The translations under genes were made by a program, and so were the position numbers. DNA of 64,000 bases, taken from positions 248,001 through 312,000 of the forward strand of contig OZ244794.1 of the NCBI GenBank assembly GCA_965219915.1, given 5' to 3'. The stretch's first letter is position 1. Every line of letters starts with the position of its first letter. The stretch comes from Bin80 sp965219915. Lineage in GTDB: Bacteria > Bacteroidota > Rhodothermia > Rhodothermales > Bin80. Positions 36,262 to 45,104 of this stretch are shown here, piece by piece. The notes under the pieces were generated by a model. The model searched no databases and was not told where the DNA came from. It saw only the letters and a list, made by a program, of their open reading frames with translations.

Positions 36262-38778
36262 TCAATACGTCGCCACGCTTCGCTGTCCTGCGAGGAAAAC
36301 AGCATTTGCCAGCAGAAGTCGGCCACTGTAGTAAAAGCCCCGATAGATGGGGTTATCGACGAAATAGATGACTTCGCCCCGTCCGATCGATTCCATGCCT
36401 AGAACAAGCGAGTTGTTCAGGGCGTCCAGTGCTTCCATACCTGCGAACCCCGCAACGCGGCTGCCTTCCTTGAGTACGCCGACATTCCATCCGTCCTCCA
36501 GCCACGCGTAAGCTCGGCTGCTGCTCTTGAGCGTAAAGTAGTCCTGTTCGTAGCCAAATGCCAAGGGATGCGTATTATCCAGCTCTGTGCGAAAGATAGC
36601 TCCGGTCACATCTTCAGTGATTTCATGGCGATTGCGATCAGCGTAGGGTCGAAGCCGCACGCCCAGTGAATCTGCATCCTCATCGTCTTCGTCCGGCTTG
36701 ATTTTCAGGCCGAAGCCGTCCTTGCCTGCAAGGAAACGGGTTGCGTTGCCAAGCGAGATTAGGCGACCACCCTCCCGAAGCCAGTTTTGAATCTCTTCCA
36801 GTCGGCGCTCGCTCAAGACATCACCGTAGCTGCCGGAGGGTAATATGATCACATCATAGCGAAACAGTGGCAGGCTACCAAAATCGTCACTGTTAACCAG
36901 CGTAGTACTGTACTCGAGTTGCTCATCAAAGAAATGCCACAACTCCCCGAGACTGTACGAACTGACAGCGGGTCCTGCAACGATGGCAATTCGTGGTGCG
37001 CGCATGAAGACCACATCTCCTGAGCCAAAATCGGCGCCCTCGGTGACGCGCGTTGTGTTGACTGCCTCAACATGCTGATTCGTGTGGCGGGCTGCCTGGA
37101 TGACGAGGGAATCAAAGGCTGCCCCTTCTCCCCCTCGTGTCATAATTAGCGTACCCTCGTCGTAGGATTTATTGTTGACTTTGAAGGGTAGTTCTGCGTA
37201 GCGCACTTTCACCCCTTTCCGCATGAGTGCAGCAAGGAATCGGGCATCCTCAAAACTCTTCCACTCGGCTAGATAGGCAACGGGGCGTGATGGTAGCGCT
37301 ACTGGCTCAGAATCAGGGGCGGTGGGCGTCCATGATACTTCATCTTCCATCGCATACGCTTCCAGGCCGTATACAAAGGGCAAGGCCCAAGCAGTAATGT
37401 CGTAGCTGAGCGAGTCTTCCAGTTCAGCCTCCGGTTCAAAAAGCACACCGGTCAAAACGCCTTTTGGCTGCGCGGCTGGAACAACAAGATCCCCAGATTC
37501 AATGCTAACACGTTCTGTGGAGCCCGAATGATAGGCAAAACCCTCTCCTGCACTCGATGTGCTCGCAAACCCGTAAGCAATACCGAGGAGGTCCAAGTGA
37601 TCGGAGAGTACACGAACCTTGTCCTCCTGGCCTGTGTGGCGAACGACATACGCAGCATGCGCTCCACTTGGTCGGGATGTAGCATTCTGGAAGTATTCGG
37701 CAAACTCGGTGGTGATACGGACCCGCTGGTTTGCAGCAACTTCAATGGTAGACAGACTGGTCGTATAGTGATGTTCAATTCGATCGGAGAGTGTCAGGGT
37801 ATCTCTTTCGGCTGTAATGATGCCAAGTCCTGCACGTCCTGAGCCAGCCTGTTCATAGGTCATCCCAATTGCTCCATTGAATGTTGGCCATGTATCACCA
37901 TAACCCGGATAAAACAGGTCGAAAATCTGTCTGGTGAAGAACAACCAGCCCTCTTCGTCGAAATAGCGTGCATGATTGGTACCTATGAGATTCTGGAGCT
38001 CGCGCTGCCATGAAGTGATGTACGCATGGTAGGGCACTGCCGCCGGAGCAAAAAAATAGGGACTGTTAACGCTCTGCTCATGAAAATCCACATGGATGTG
38101 AGGCATCCACCGATTGTAGTGTGGAAGGCGCTGACGCGTTTCGATTTGTGTTCCCCAGGCCCAATCCCGGTTCAGGTCAAAGTAATAGTGATTGGTTCTT
38201 CCCCCTGGCCAGGGCTCTGAGTGCTCACGTGCCTCCCCGTGTACGTTGTGTTTGTGTCCCCGTGTTTGGTGGTAAAAGTGAACATAGCGGTCACGCCCAT
38301 CCGGGTTAAGGCACGGATCAATAATCACGACGGTGTTTTCGAGCCATGTCTGCACGCTGCTTTCTGTACTGCTTACCAGTGTATGAATTACTGCCAATGC
38401 AGCTTCCGTACTCACAGATTCATTACCGTGAACATTATAGCTGAGCCAAACGATGGCTGTGGTGTCTTCTGCCGGAACTCCTTCCAGGAGGCCAGCCCGC
38501 TGCAAATTGGCAGTACGGATTTCCTCCAGTCTCGCCATATTATCGGGCGAGGAAATGATCAGGTACTGCAACACCCGGCCCTCGTAGGTGTGACCATACT
38601 CAACGCGATCCACATTCGTGGCGTTTTCCGCAACATGGCGGACGTAGTCAGTTACGCGGTAATGGGGTGTGAATCGTTCACCGAGTTCATAGCCCAGGAA
38701 ATCAGCGGGGTTGCGAAGCTGTGCCTCTGCGCTGTGAACAAGGGGAATAAGTAAGAAGAAAGCGAGGTAGCCTTTCAT
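36262..38778 (-). CDS. M14-family zinc carboxypeptidase, secreted
   Basis: An 838-residue protein with a signal peptide to about residue 19. The N-terminal 350 residues are a peptidase M14 domain: H-x-x-E zinc ligands in NVHGNES (about residues 114-120), NPDGRDRYVH, the third zinc His in HIHVDFHEQ, and a catalytic Glu in MTYEQAG. The rest (about 400-838) includes a GATase1/ThuA-like segment (DVIILPSGSYGDVLSERRLEEI, GGRLISLGNATR). This two-part form is common for large M14 proteins of Bacteroidota. It overlaps recJ by 4 bases. Confidence 0.9.
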   Translation of the reverse strand: MKGYLAFFLLIPLVHSAEAQLRNPADFLGYELGERFTPHYRVTDYVRHVAENATNVDRVEYGHTYEGRVLQYLIISSPDNMARLEEIRTANLQRAGLLEGVPAEDTTAIVWLSYNVHGNESVSTEAALAVIHTLVSSTESSVQTWLENTVVIIDPCLNPDGRDRYVHFYHQTRGHKHNVHGEAREHSEPWPGGRTNHYYFDLNRDWAWGTQIETRQRLPHYNRWMPHIHVDFHEQSVNSPYFFAPAAVPYHAYITSWQRELQNLIGTNHARYFDEEGWLFFTRQIFDLFYPGYGDTWPTFNGAIGMTYEQAGSGRAGLGIITAERDTLTLSDRIEHHYTTSLSTIEVAANQRVRITTEFAEYFQNATSRPSGAHAAYVVRHTGQEDKVRVLSDHLDLLGIAYGFASTSSAGEGFAYHSGSTERVSIESGDLVVPAAQPKGVLTGVLFEPEAELEDSLSYDITAWALPFVYGLEAYAMEDEVSWTPTAPDSEPVALPSRPVAYLAEWKSFEDARFLAALMRKGVKVRYAELPFKVNNKSYDEGTLIMTRGGEGAAFDSLVIQAARHTNQHVEAVNTTRVTEGADFGSGDVVFMRAPRIAIVAGPAVSSYSLGELWHFFDEQLEYSTTLVNSDDFGSLPLFRYDVIILPSGSYGDVLSERRLEEIQNWLREGGRLISLGNATRFLAGKDGFGLKIKPDEDDEDADSLGVRLRPYADRNRHEITEDVTGAIFRTELDNTHPLAFGYEQDYFTLKSSSRAYAWLEDGWNVGVLKEGSRVAGFAGMEALDALNNSLVLGMESIGRGEVIYFVDNPIYRGFYYSGRLLLANAVFLAGQRSVATY

Positions 38779-40523
38779 GATCTGTTGGTATTCGAGCTAT
38801 GTTCGCGTAGTGCCTCAATGCGAAGTTGTGTGGTTACTCGACCGTTCCACCTGTTCTCCTCCACATAGCATAAGATGTCCAGTCCAGTCTGTTCTTCGCG
38901 GGCTTTCTCGGCAATGGCATGGTATCGTCCCTGCCAGAATCCGATGGCATCCATGATCATATTGGATTGTGGCTCTTTCAAGAGCATTTTCAGGTGCTGT
39001 CCCCCCCTAAGCAGGCGCACGGATACGGGCTGAAGTCCCTCTACAAAGAAGAGTGGCGCTTCATTCTCTTTGCCGAAGGGCTGACAGGATTTGAGCACGC
39101 GTTCAAATTTTCCTGGGATCATGGCGAGGTTCAGCTGAGCATCGTACTCCAGCTGCGGTTCAACCACCTGTCTGCCTACCTGTGAAAATACTTCGGCATT
39201 CAGTTTTTCTTTGAAAAGGTGAAGGTCTTCTTTTTTCAAGGTAAGTCCGGCCGCCTTTGCGTGGCCTCCGTATCGGATCAACATATCCGCACAACCTCTT
39301 ATGGCATCAAGAATATGAATATCACCGTGTGTACGAACACTGCCAAAAACCTCTTCGCCGTCCGAATTTGGAACATCGGTTAGCATTACGGCCGGACGTC
39401 CAAATTCCCCTACCATTTGTGATGCAGCCGAGCCCAGGATGCCAGGATGCCAATCTGGATCGTGGAGCACAAGTACATGCGTATGAGATCCGGCCAGTTG
39501 TATTTGGGCGAGCTTCTTTGCGGTTGGACGTAGCCGTGCTGCCTGTTTTTTTCTGTCTATGTTGAGCTCATTAAGCCGTTCGGCATAAGCCAATGCTTCG
39601 CTGTCCGATTCCGCCAGTAACAGTGCGAGTGCTTCGTCTGCATGGGCAAGCTTGCCCGCAGCGTTCAGGCGGGGACCAAGCTGCATAGCGATATCGGTCG
39701 CCGTCAGGTGTTCTTGATCACAACCGGAAGCGGATGCGAGCGCCCGGAGGCCTGCGGACGGCGCGGTGCGCAGCTTCTCTAATCCCTCGCGTACCAGAAT
39801 GCGATTCTCGTCCACCAAAGGCATGATATCGCATATCGTAGAGATTGCCACAAGGTCTAGGTATTCGTCCGCCAGATTGACAGGTTGATCAAGCTCTTCC
39901 AATGTGACCTGAATCAGTTTGTAGGCAAGAGCACAGGCGGATACATCCTTCAACGGGTATTCGCAGCCCTCCCGTTTGGGATTTACGTGCGCATGGCAGG
40001 ACGGGTTCTTGCCTTCGTTCTGATGGTGATCACAGATAATCAGGTCTATGCCGGCCTCCTTTGCCAATGCTGCAGTTTCCTCATCATTCGTGCCGCAATC
40101 CACGACAATGATAAGGGAGCATTCCCGCGTACGCGCAAGCTCAACACCGCTCGCATGAAAACCGTGGTTCTCTTTCTGACGATGAGGAATATATGATGAT
40201 GTCGTCAGTCCATAAGACCGCAGAAATTGCAGGACCAGAGCAGTGGACGTGACGCCATCCGCGTCAAAATCTCCATAGACGAGTACCTTTTCCTTCGTCT
40301 CAATAGCCCGTGCGATGCGCCGACCAGCAACATCAATATCAGCCAACAAATGCGGACCATGCAGGGAAGTCCGGGTTGCCCGAAAATAGTGTCGCGCGGA
40401 ATCCAATGAGTCAATTCCTCGCAGTATCAGGAAGCGTGTCAGTGGCTCCGGTAGTGAATTCAACTCTTCGCTGAGCACCTGCACCGCAGCTTCATCCCCT
40501 ACGGAACGCTCGGTCCATAGCAT
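38775..40523 (-). CDS. recJ: single-stranded-DNA-specific exonuclease RecJ
   Basis: A 582-residue DHH-family nuclease that digests ssDNA 5' to 3' in recombination and mismatch repair. Motifs: DFDADGVTSTAL near residue 83, VDCGTND near 142, DHHQNEG near 164, the DHHA1 GGHAKAAG segment near 420, and a C-terminal OB-fold region. Length is normal. A CTGACA-16-TATATT promoter lies just upstream. It heads an operon with the M14 peptidase and the glycosidase-like gene. Confidence 0.95.
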   Translation of the reverse strand: MLWTERSVGDEAAVQVLSEELNSLPEPLTRFLILRGIDSLDSARHYFRATRTSLHGPHLLADIDVAGRRIARAIETKEKVLVYGDFDADGVTSTALVLQFLRSYGLTTSSYIPHRQKENHGFHASGVELARTRECSLIIVVDCGTNDEETAALAKEAGIDLIICDHHQNEGKNPSCHAHVNPKREGCEYPLKDVSACALAYKLIQVTLEELDQPVNLADEYLDLVAISTICDIMPLVDENRILVREGLEKLRTAPSAGLRALASASGCDQEHLTATDIAMQLGPRLNAAGKLAHADEALALLLAESDSEALAYAERLNELNIDRKKQAARLRPTAKKLAQIQLAGSHTHVLVLHDPDWHPGILGSAASQMVGEFGRPAVMLTDVPNSDGEEVFGSVRTHGDIHILDAIRGCADMLIRYGGHAKAAGLTLKKEDLHLFKEKLNAEVFSQVGRQVVEPQLEYDAQLNLAMIPGKFERVLKSCQPFGKENEAPLFFVEGLQPVSVRLLRGGQHLKMLLKEPQSNMIMDAIGFWQGRYHAIAEKAREEQTGLDILCYVEENRWNGRVTTQLRIEALREHSSNTNRS

Positions 40524-40555
40524 TTTTGTCGTAATATCCTAAGCTTGAAAGACGC

Positions 40556-40583
40556 AATATACATCCTGTTTGGCAGGTGTCAG
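40556..40583 (-). promoter_or_regulatory. sigma-70-like promoter of recJ, CTGACA-16-TATATT
   Basis: On the minus strand CTGACA (40578-40583) and TATATT (40556-40561) are 16 bases apart. The recJ ATG at 40523 follows 33 bases downstream, which gives a short 5' leader. Confidence 0.55.
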
Positions 40584-40759
40584 GAAGATTGTACAATCAG
40601 CGCAGTTTCTGCAACGCGCAAAGCAGCCATCCGCGGGACCGAATGCGGTTCTTTCATAAGAACCCCTCAAATTCGGAGCAAATGCCTATTGAAATTAGTG
40701 CCTTGCCAGGATAAATAACAAATATGGACCAAGTACACAATTCCCTCTGCAACCCCTAC

Positions 40760-41264
40760 TTGAACGGCTGAGGATCGTTGTGACTGTTGTCCCAAGCATG
40801 TCGTACATCACGGCAAAACATGCGAGCCGACTCCTCTCGACCTGGGCCGAAATCAGAAATGCCGCAGCAGGCTTGCCTGTGAGGGCATGCTATGCCCTGA
40901 TCGCTTCGGCTAGGATTTTCACAGCCCAGAGATCAAACCCACCGCGACGGACGGGGATCAGCACCGGGTCCGCTACTCGAATCGCAAAGGTGGTGTTCTC
41001 CGCAATCTTGGCCAATCTATTGATGACGATGTACGCATAACCCCTCGTTAGCTGCGGGATGGACTTGTGGAGTACAGGGCGATCTATTCCGACGACTGCA
41101 TGCAGATCCGTGCCATCTGGCTGCGCAGAGTACCATTCCAGTGCAGTGCCTTGTGGGTCGGAGTCCACCAAGACCACCGAATGTCCGCGTTTATACAAGC
41201 ATCCGGCAAGGTTCGTTGAGATAGTCGTTTTCCCCGTCAGTCTACCTAGATCAGTGCTTTGCAC
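40760..41264 (-). pseudogene. ParA-family ATPase, broken
   Basis: The minus strand reads as a ParA/Soj-like partition ATPase with decay. The P-loop keeps only GKTTISTNLAGCLY; the usual KGGVGKTT start is corrupted to LGRLTGKTT. The Walker A' VLVDSDPQGTALEWY is intact. VINRLAKIAE replaces the expected VIDGAP switch. After VKILAEAIRA comes a TAG at 40890-40892, yet the reading goes on in frame with GKPAAAFLISAQVERSRLAC, the expected next ParA segment. It is therefore a nonfunctional relic of a plasmid or integrated element. Confidence 0.75.
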
Positions 41265-42012
41265 AAATGTGCTAATGTGTGATTAATGCAGGATACAAGA
41301 TTTCCTCAACGTGACCCGCGATCGCAGAGGGGAAGGGGTGGGGGCATACTACCGAATTGCACGGGTCACCTGGCCGTGACCGGCATGGCATGCTGTTCAG
41401 CGCTCTGATTTTGCCTGGATCGCAGCTGATTGGATCTTAACCTGCTCAAGGTCACGAGAGTGCGTCCTGAAAGGACGTCGGAGGGTGAAATTGTCCTTAA
41501 ACAGCCAGAATCGACTCTGTATTGATGCATTGATGTATTTCAGTACATCTCCATCAGTAGAGAAATTCCGCTTGTTAGCATTGAGGCCGGTTCGAGAATT
41601 GGCGGGTTTTCAGCTACCTGGTGCGCGAGCACTGCGCTACCGCCTGGCTCTGCAGCGCAAATTCCCATGTTTTGCTTCCCCTTTTGGGTACAAAAAATAT
41701 TACATGCAGGGAAGCTGGGCGCTCTCTGGCAAGCTCCCCCTTCATAGCCCCCATTTGAGCCTCAAAATGGACAGCAAACTCGCTCTTATTGAGTACAAAG
41801 GGCATAGCTTGCAAGGCAATTCAGGCGTCTGTTGGTGCCAAAAGACATTGCTTGCTCTCTCGCATGCGCTAACCCCATATTTCGGTTCCGCGCATGCTGC
41901 TGATCTACGATCCGCTGCATCGTTTCTGCGCGATCTTTGATCACGCAGAAACTCTCGCTCCACCTCCGCCATCCACCAGAGCACTGTCCGATCCCATGAA
42001 ATAAATACAGGT
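41265..42012. other. 748-base accessory gap with clustered GTGACC repeats
   Basis: GTGACC or its complement occurs four times in 145 bases: 41311-41316 (+), 41364-41369 (-), 41376-41381 (+) and 41450-41455 (-). The middle two form a perfect inverted repeat with loop CTGGCC. A CGTCC-TGAAA-GGACG hairpin follows at about 41464-41478. A 151-codon plus-strand frame (41485-41940) and shorter minus-strand frames show no family I recognise. Next to a broken parA, the repeats could be an old centromere-like or origin site. Confidence 0.3.
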
Positions 42013-42552
42013 TTGATTATGCTGTATTTAATTCATGAGGAAACGAGGTCGGCCACCCGCTCTGGGTCCACTGCGACGATACGTCTCATCCCGCACGATG
42101 CAGCCCCGCCGTCAGTGGGGTGCCGTGCGGAAGTCGCTGCAGAAGCTCATCGAATCCGCATCTCCTGCGGCGGTCCAGGCGAAGCGTCCAGGTGCATCGG
42201 CCTGGACGCCGACGCGCTCCGGGAGGCAGCAGAATATCTGCAGCTGCAATACCGGAAGCTCCACGAATCGGAGGCGTACCTGTCTCCCGGGGAATGGGAG
42301 CGGCGATCCCGACTGGTGACGATCAAGGTTACGGATTTCGAGTTCGAGGCGTTGTCAAGCCTGGCAGAAGTGACTGGCTTGACAAAATCCCAGCTCATGC
42401 GCCTGGCGCTTGCCGGAAAGGCGCCGGAACTGGGGCGCGGGGCACTTTCACCGCCCCGCGCCGCGCCATCCCGGAATCAGACAACAGAGAACACCCCCGA
42501 GGACGATCGTTTCGTCCAGGGAGAGCTGTTTCCGCATGATGAATATCGTTGA
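42013..42552 (+). CDS. ribbon-helix-helix-like protein, GC-rich
   Basis: A 179-residue protein. Residues about 100-138 (RLVTIKVTDFEFEALSSLAE, then VTGLTKSQLMRLALAG) look like a ribbon-helix-helix DNA-binding unit as in CopG/MobC-like proteins of plasmids. The N-terminal third is Ala/Arg-rich and the C-terminus is charged and probably disordered. Its GC content is clearly higher than its neighbours, a sign of transfer. With the broken parA upstream it suggests a plasmid-like remnant. A weak hairpin (42577-42602, GAGGGT/ACCCTC) follows. Confidence 0.5.
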   Translation: MIMLYLIHEETRSATRSGSTATIRLIPHDAAPPSVGCRAEVAAEAHRIRISCGGPGEASRCIGLDADALREAAEYLQLQYRKLHESEAYLSPGEWERRSRLVTIKVTDFEFEALSSLAEVTGLTKSQLMRLALAGKAPELGRGALSPPRAAPSRNQTTENTPEDDRFVQGELFPHDEYR

Positions 42553-42819
42553 CCTACCCTCCCATCAATGATGAGCGAGGGTGCCTCCACCCCGATACCC
42601 TCTGTTCTTCTTCATAAGTGCCACAGAGCGCGAAGATAGTCAGTTTTTGACGGGCAAATTCATCTCAATACACAACCGGCAACGCGATCGTGGCTTTACG
42701 GAGCCAGACATATTGTTGAATCAAACATAATTGGACATAAAACACTTTTGATTGATTCAATACAACCTTGCAATACTGTTCTGAGAAGGCGGGTTTGGTC
42801 ACACAGGTAGCCGGGTCAA

Positions 42820-43299
42820 TTACTGTTGGGTAACAGCAGACAGAACTTCCTTTTCCTGATCAGCATCAAGAAGACCAATCCACACATGCTCAACTCTTGC
42901 TCTATCATCCAGAATGATAATCGTTGGAACCAAAGTTATTCCCCAATCTTGGTTGGGCAGAGCAATCAATGTATCAACGGATAGATTTTCTCTCTGAAGT
43001 ATGCGTCTTTGAAGTTCAATGGATATACTTGGGTTAATACCAGCGACTACCCCAATATTTTTGCTTTTCTCTGCAATAAGTGTTCTGTAGAAGGGGTAGC
43101 TCTGCAGACAATATGGGCAGGTAGGAGTTAATACAATCAACACTAATCTATCTTGGTCCTCATGAAAATATTTTAACATAGCTGGAAGAGTATCCACAAT
43201 GCCGTGGTTATCAGTTGACTTGGCAAAAAAAGTCACTTGAAGAAAAAATAGTAACGCTACTACTACCAGTGCATACATTGTCCATTCTAGATACTTCAT
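42820..43299 (-). CDS. membrane-tethered thioredoxin-like protein
   Basis: Start at ATG 43299 (MKYLEWTMYALVVVALLFFL); the frame is open to 43428 but the extra 43 codons carry no signal. About 159 residues: one N-terminal membrane helix, then a thioredoxin fold with the redox motif CPYC in TPTCPYCLQSYPFY. The cis-Pro segment is VPTIIILDD. It probably acts in the periplasm as an oxidoreductase, or as a peroxiredoxin-like protein of the AhpC/TSA type. It follows a propeller lipoprotein and a Cys-rich secreted peptide on the same strand. The three may form one operon in which this protein handles the peptide's disulfides (inference). Confidence 0.75.
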   Translation of the reverse strand: MKYLEWTMYALVVVALLFFLQVTFFAKSTDNHGIVDTLPAMLKYFHEDQDRLVLIVLTPTCPYCLQSYPFYRTLIAEKSKNIGVVAGINPSISIELQRRILQRENLSVDTLIALPNQDWGITLVPTIIILDDRARVEHVWIGLLDADQEKEVLSAVTQQ

Positions 43300-43440
43300 T
43301 GTGATTTCTCTAAAATCTACCCTAAAACGGCATTTCGCCTGGACCAAAATCCTGAAGTATCTTTCGCACGGGTGCCTTTGTGGGGTAAGGTATAAAAAAT
43401 TCTTTCGTAAAAGACCTATACCCGCCACCTCATCCTTGAC

Positions 43441-44466
43441 TTAAGAAGGTCTGCTTATCGAATAGACAATCACAGTGCCATCGCGGGTTGGCTGATATAT
43501 TCGATCATTTTTTATATACGACGGGTAGTAATCCAATCTAAATGAATACTTGTACTCAACCGACCCTGCGTCATATACATCAACAATTAGATCTTCTGAA
43601 TCGCTTGGGGACTGAAGCAACAATTCGTCTCCCACGACACTTACTATGATACTATTCACGAAATCGCCTTCAATCCTATAGCTCTCAATTCCATTCATCA
43701 CATATCGTACAAGCTGGGGCTCTTCAAACTTGTCAAAGGTCATTGTCTTCTTTGCCCGAACGAGTCTGCCATTCACATCATAAACCATAACTACGGGAAA
43801 GCGATCAGGAACGTAGATCATCCAGTCTTTATACGTTTCTATCATTCCAGTTGCCACCAAATAAGAAACAAAACGGTCACCTTCCACTAAATCTCCAAAT
43901 TCAACCGATCTATCCCTGAAATTAGATTCAAAGGCTAGTTTATTAAACGCTCGGAAAAAGTACTCTATACCTGTATCTGTTATGGCGTGCCGGTAAGGAA
44001 CCTTCTGCCTGTCAAATGCTCTTGAATCTATAAAACTCCCTGTCGCCTTTGAAAAAGAAGAAATCCTCGCGTTGTTGGAATCTGTTACATAAATGAGCGA
44101 ATCATATGCTACTTCAACACCACCTATGCTTGAAAATTCGCCGGGGGCTTGACCAGCACCACTTCCATAGGACATGATATAATTGCCCTTAGAATCAAAC
44201 CGCAGAATCTGATACGCCCCGTAGTCGACAACATACATATCTCCATTGGTGTCCGGTATGATATACTGGGGGTCGTACAGCATAATCTCTTCATCCCCGG
44301 GCAACTCAAACATCCTACTCACAGAAACACTTTTCCAAACTCTTTCCCTTGTTTGTTGCTCCTCAGCTTTTTCTAAAAACAAAAAATCTCCGAGGGTAGC
44401 CTCGTCTTCGCCGCTACTGCAGGACAAAACAAAAAAGCAGATCAGGACAGCATACCTACCGTCCAT
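43441..44466 (-). CDS. 6-bladed beta-propeller lipoprotein
   Basis: Start taken at ATG 44466, which gives a compact lipoprotein leader (MDGRYAVLICFFVLSC); 44481 is also possible. About 341 residues. Blade signature SYGSGAGQAPGEFSSIGGVE near residue 105 and MYVVDYGAYQILRFDSKGN before it. It is more AT-rich than the housekeeping genes. It lies between the Cys-rich peptide gene (upstream) and the thioredoxin-like gene (downstream), 141 bases from the latter. In Bacteroides such propellers are often next to short NVEAL-type peptides, which this set recalls. Confidence 0.82.
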   Translation of the reverse strand: MDGRYAVLICFFVLSCSSGEDEATLGDFLFLEKAEEQQTRERVWKSVSVSRMFELPGDEEIMLYDPQYIIPDTNGDMYVVDYGAYQILRFDSKGNYIMSYGSGAGQAPGEFSSIGGVEVAYDSLIYVTDSNNARISSFSKATGSFIDSRAFDRQKVPYRHAITDTGIEYFFRAFNKLAFESNFRDRSVEFGDLVEGDRFVSYLVATGMIETYKDWMIYVPDRFPVVMVYDVNGRLVRAKKTMTFDKFEEPQLVRYVMNGIESYRIEGDFVNSIIVSVVGDELLLQSPSDSEDLIVDVYDAGSVEYKYSFRLDYYPSYIKNDRIYQPTRDGTVIVYSISRPS

Positions 44467-44641
44467 TAAGGCCATGGCCACTTAGAATATACTTGGACCC
44501 CTGAGAGGCCAATTGAAAGAGGGAGGGACATACACCACCGGCATGGCATAGACGCGCATATCATATTCCCCCCGTCACATCCCTTCCGTATGACTTGATT
44601 GTGAGTCACCACAATCAGGGACGATACTAAGCCCAGCATTA

Positions 44642-44908
44642 TTAGATGTCCAGCGAAAATAGGCGTTGGGAACATGGTTTGCTCCATGTTTCATCTTCAG
44701 TACAGGGAAGATCCTCAACCTTGCAACATTTGACGAACCCCTCACATGCCTTAAGACCGCCGTCGCATCCCATAAAGCTACATGTGTGGTTGCATTTTGT
44801 AGGGACTACATTGCTGGATGAGTATGCATTACTGCCGAAAAATATCAGCGTAGCTGCACAAAACAGAGCGATAAATGACCGTATCAGGGAGTTTCTTCGT
44901 TTTTGCAT
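44642..44908 (-). CDS. small secreted cysteine-rich peptide
   Basis: Start at ATG 44908 (MQKRRNSLIRSF). About 88 residues: a signal peptide to around residue 29 (ALFCAATLIFFGSNAYS), then a mature part of about 58 residues with nine cysteines, including CNHTCSFMGCDGG, CEGFVKCC and CTED. It has no recognised domain. By position next to a propeller lipoprotein it is comparable to NVEAL peptides of Bacteroides, but it lacks that motif. A short duplicated hairpin lies just upstream. A real gene is likely from the signal peptide and Cys pattern. Confidence 0.6.
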   Translation of the reverse strand: MQKRRNSLIRSFIALFCAATLIFFGSNAYSSSNVVPTKCNHTCSFMGCDGGLKACEGFVKCCKVEDLPCTEDETWSKPCSQRLFSLDI

Positions 44909-44964
44909 TGTAAAATGTGTTTGTGGTTCTCCACAATATTCGCGGCAGAACCGTTTAAAGTGAG

Positions 44965-45104
44965 TTAAAATTTCCGGCACTCCATGTGCCGGCGGGATCA
45001 ATATACACCTTTTCGGTTAAACAAACAACCTTCATCCCCTTCTGCTGTTTATAATGAAACAAAATTTCCGGCATTCCACGTGCTGGCGGGCCTAGTATAT
45101 ATTT
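44965..45104. repeat. two direct copies of a ~43-base hairpin element
   Basis: Copy A begins at 44965 and copy B at 45061; both start AAAATTTCCGGCA and share about 30 of the first 34 bases. Copy A holds the perfect inverted repeat CCGGCAC-tccat-GTGCCGG. Copy B has CCGGCAT-tccac-GTGCTGG, in which both changes keep pairing as G-U wobbles on the plus-strand RNA. They lie upstream of the Cys-rich peptide gene. Confidence 0.5.

Noticed and set aside
41485..41940. 151-codon plus-strand frame in the accessory region
   Set aside because: Low-information sequence with no family; minus-strand frames of similar quality cover the same bases. Probably decayed DNA.
41742..41984. Serine-recombinase-like words (MAEVEREFLRD) on the minus strand
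   Set aside because: The match is one short phrase; the following residues do not fit a recombinase in any frame.
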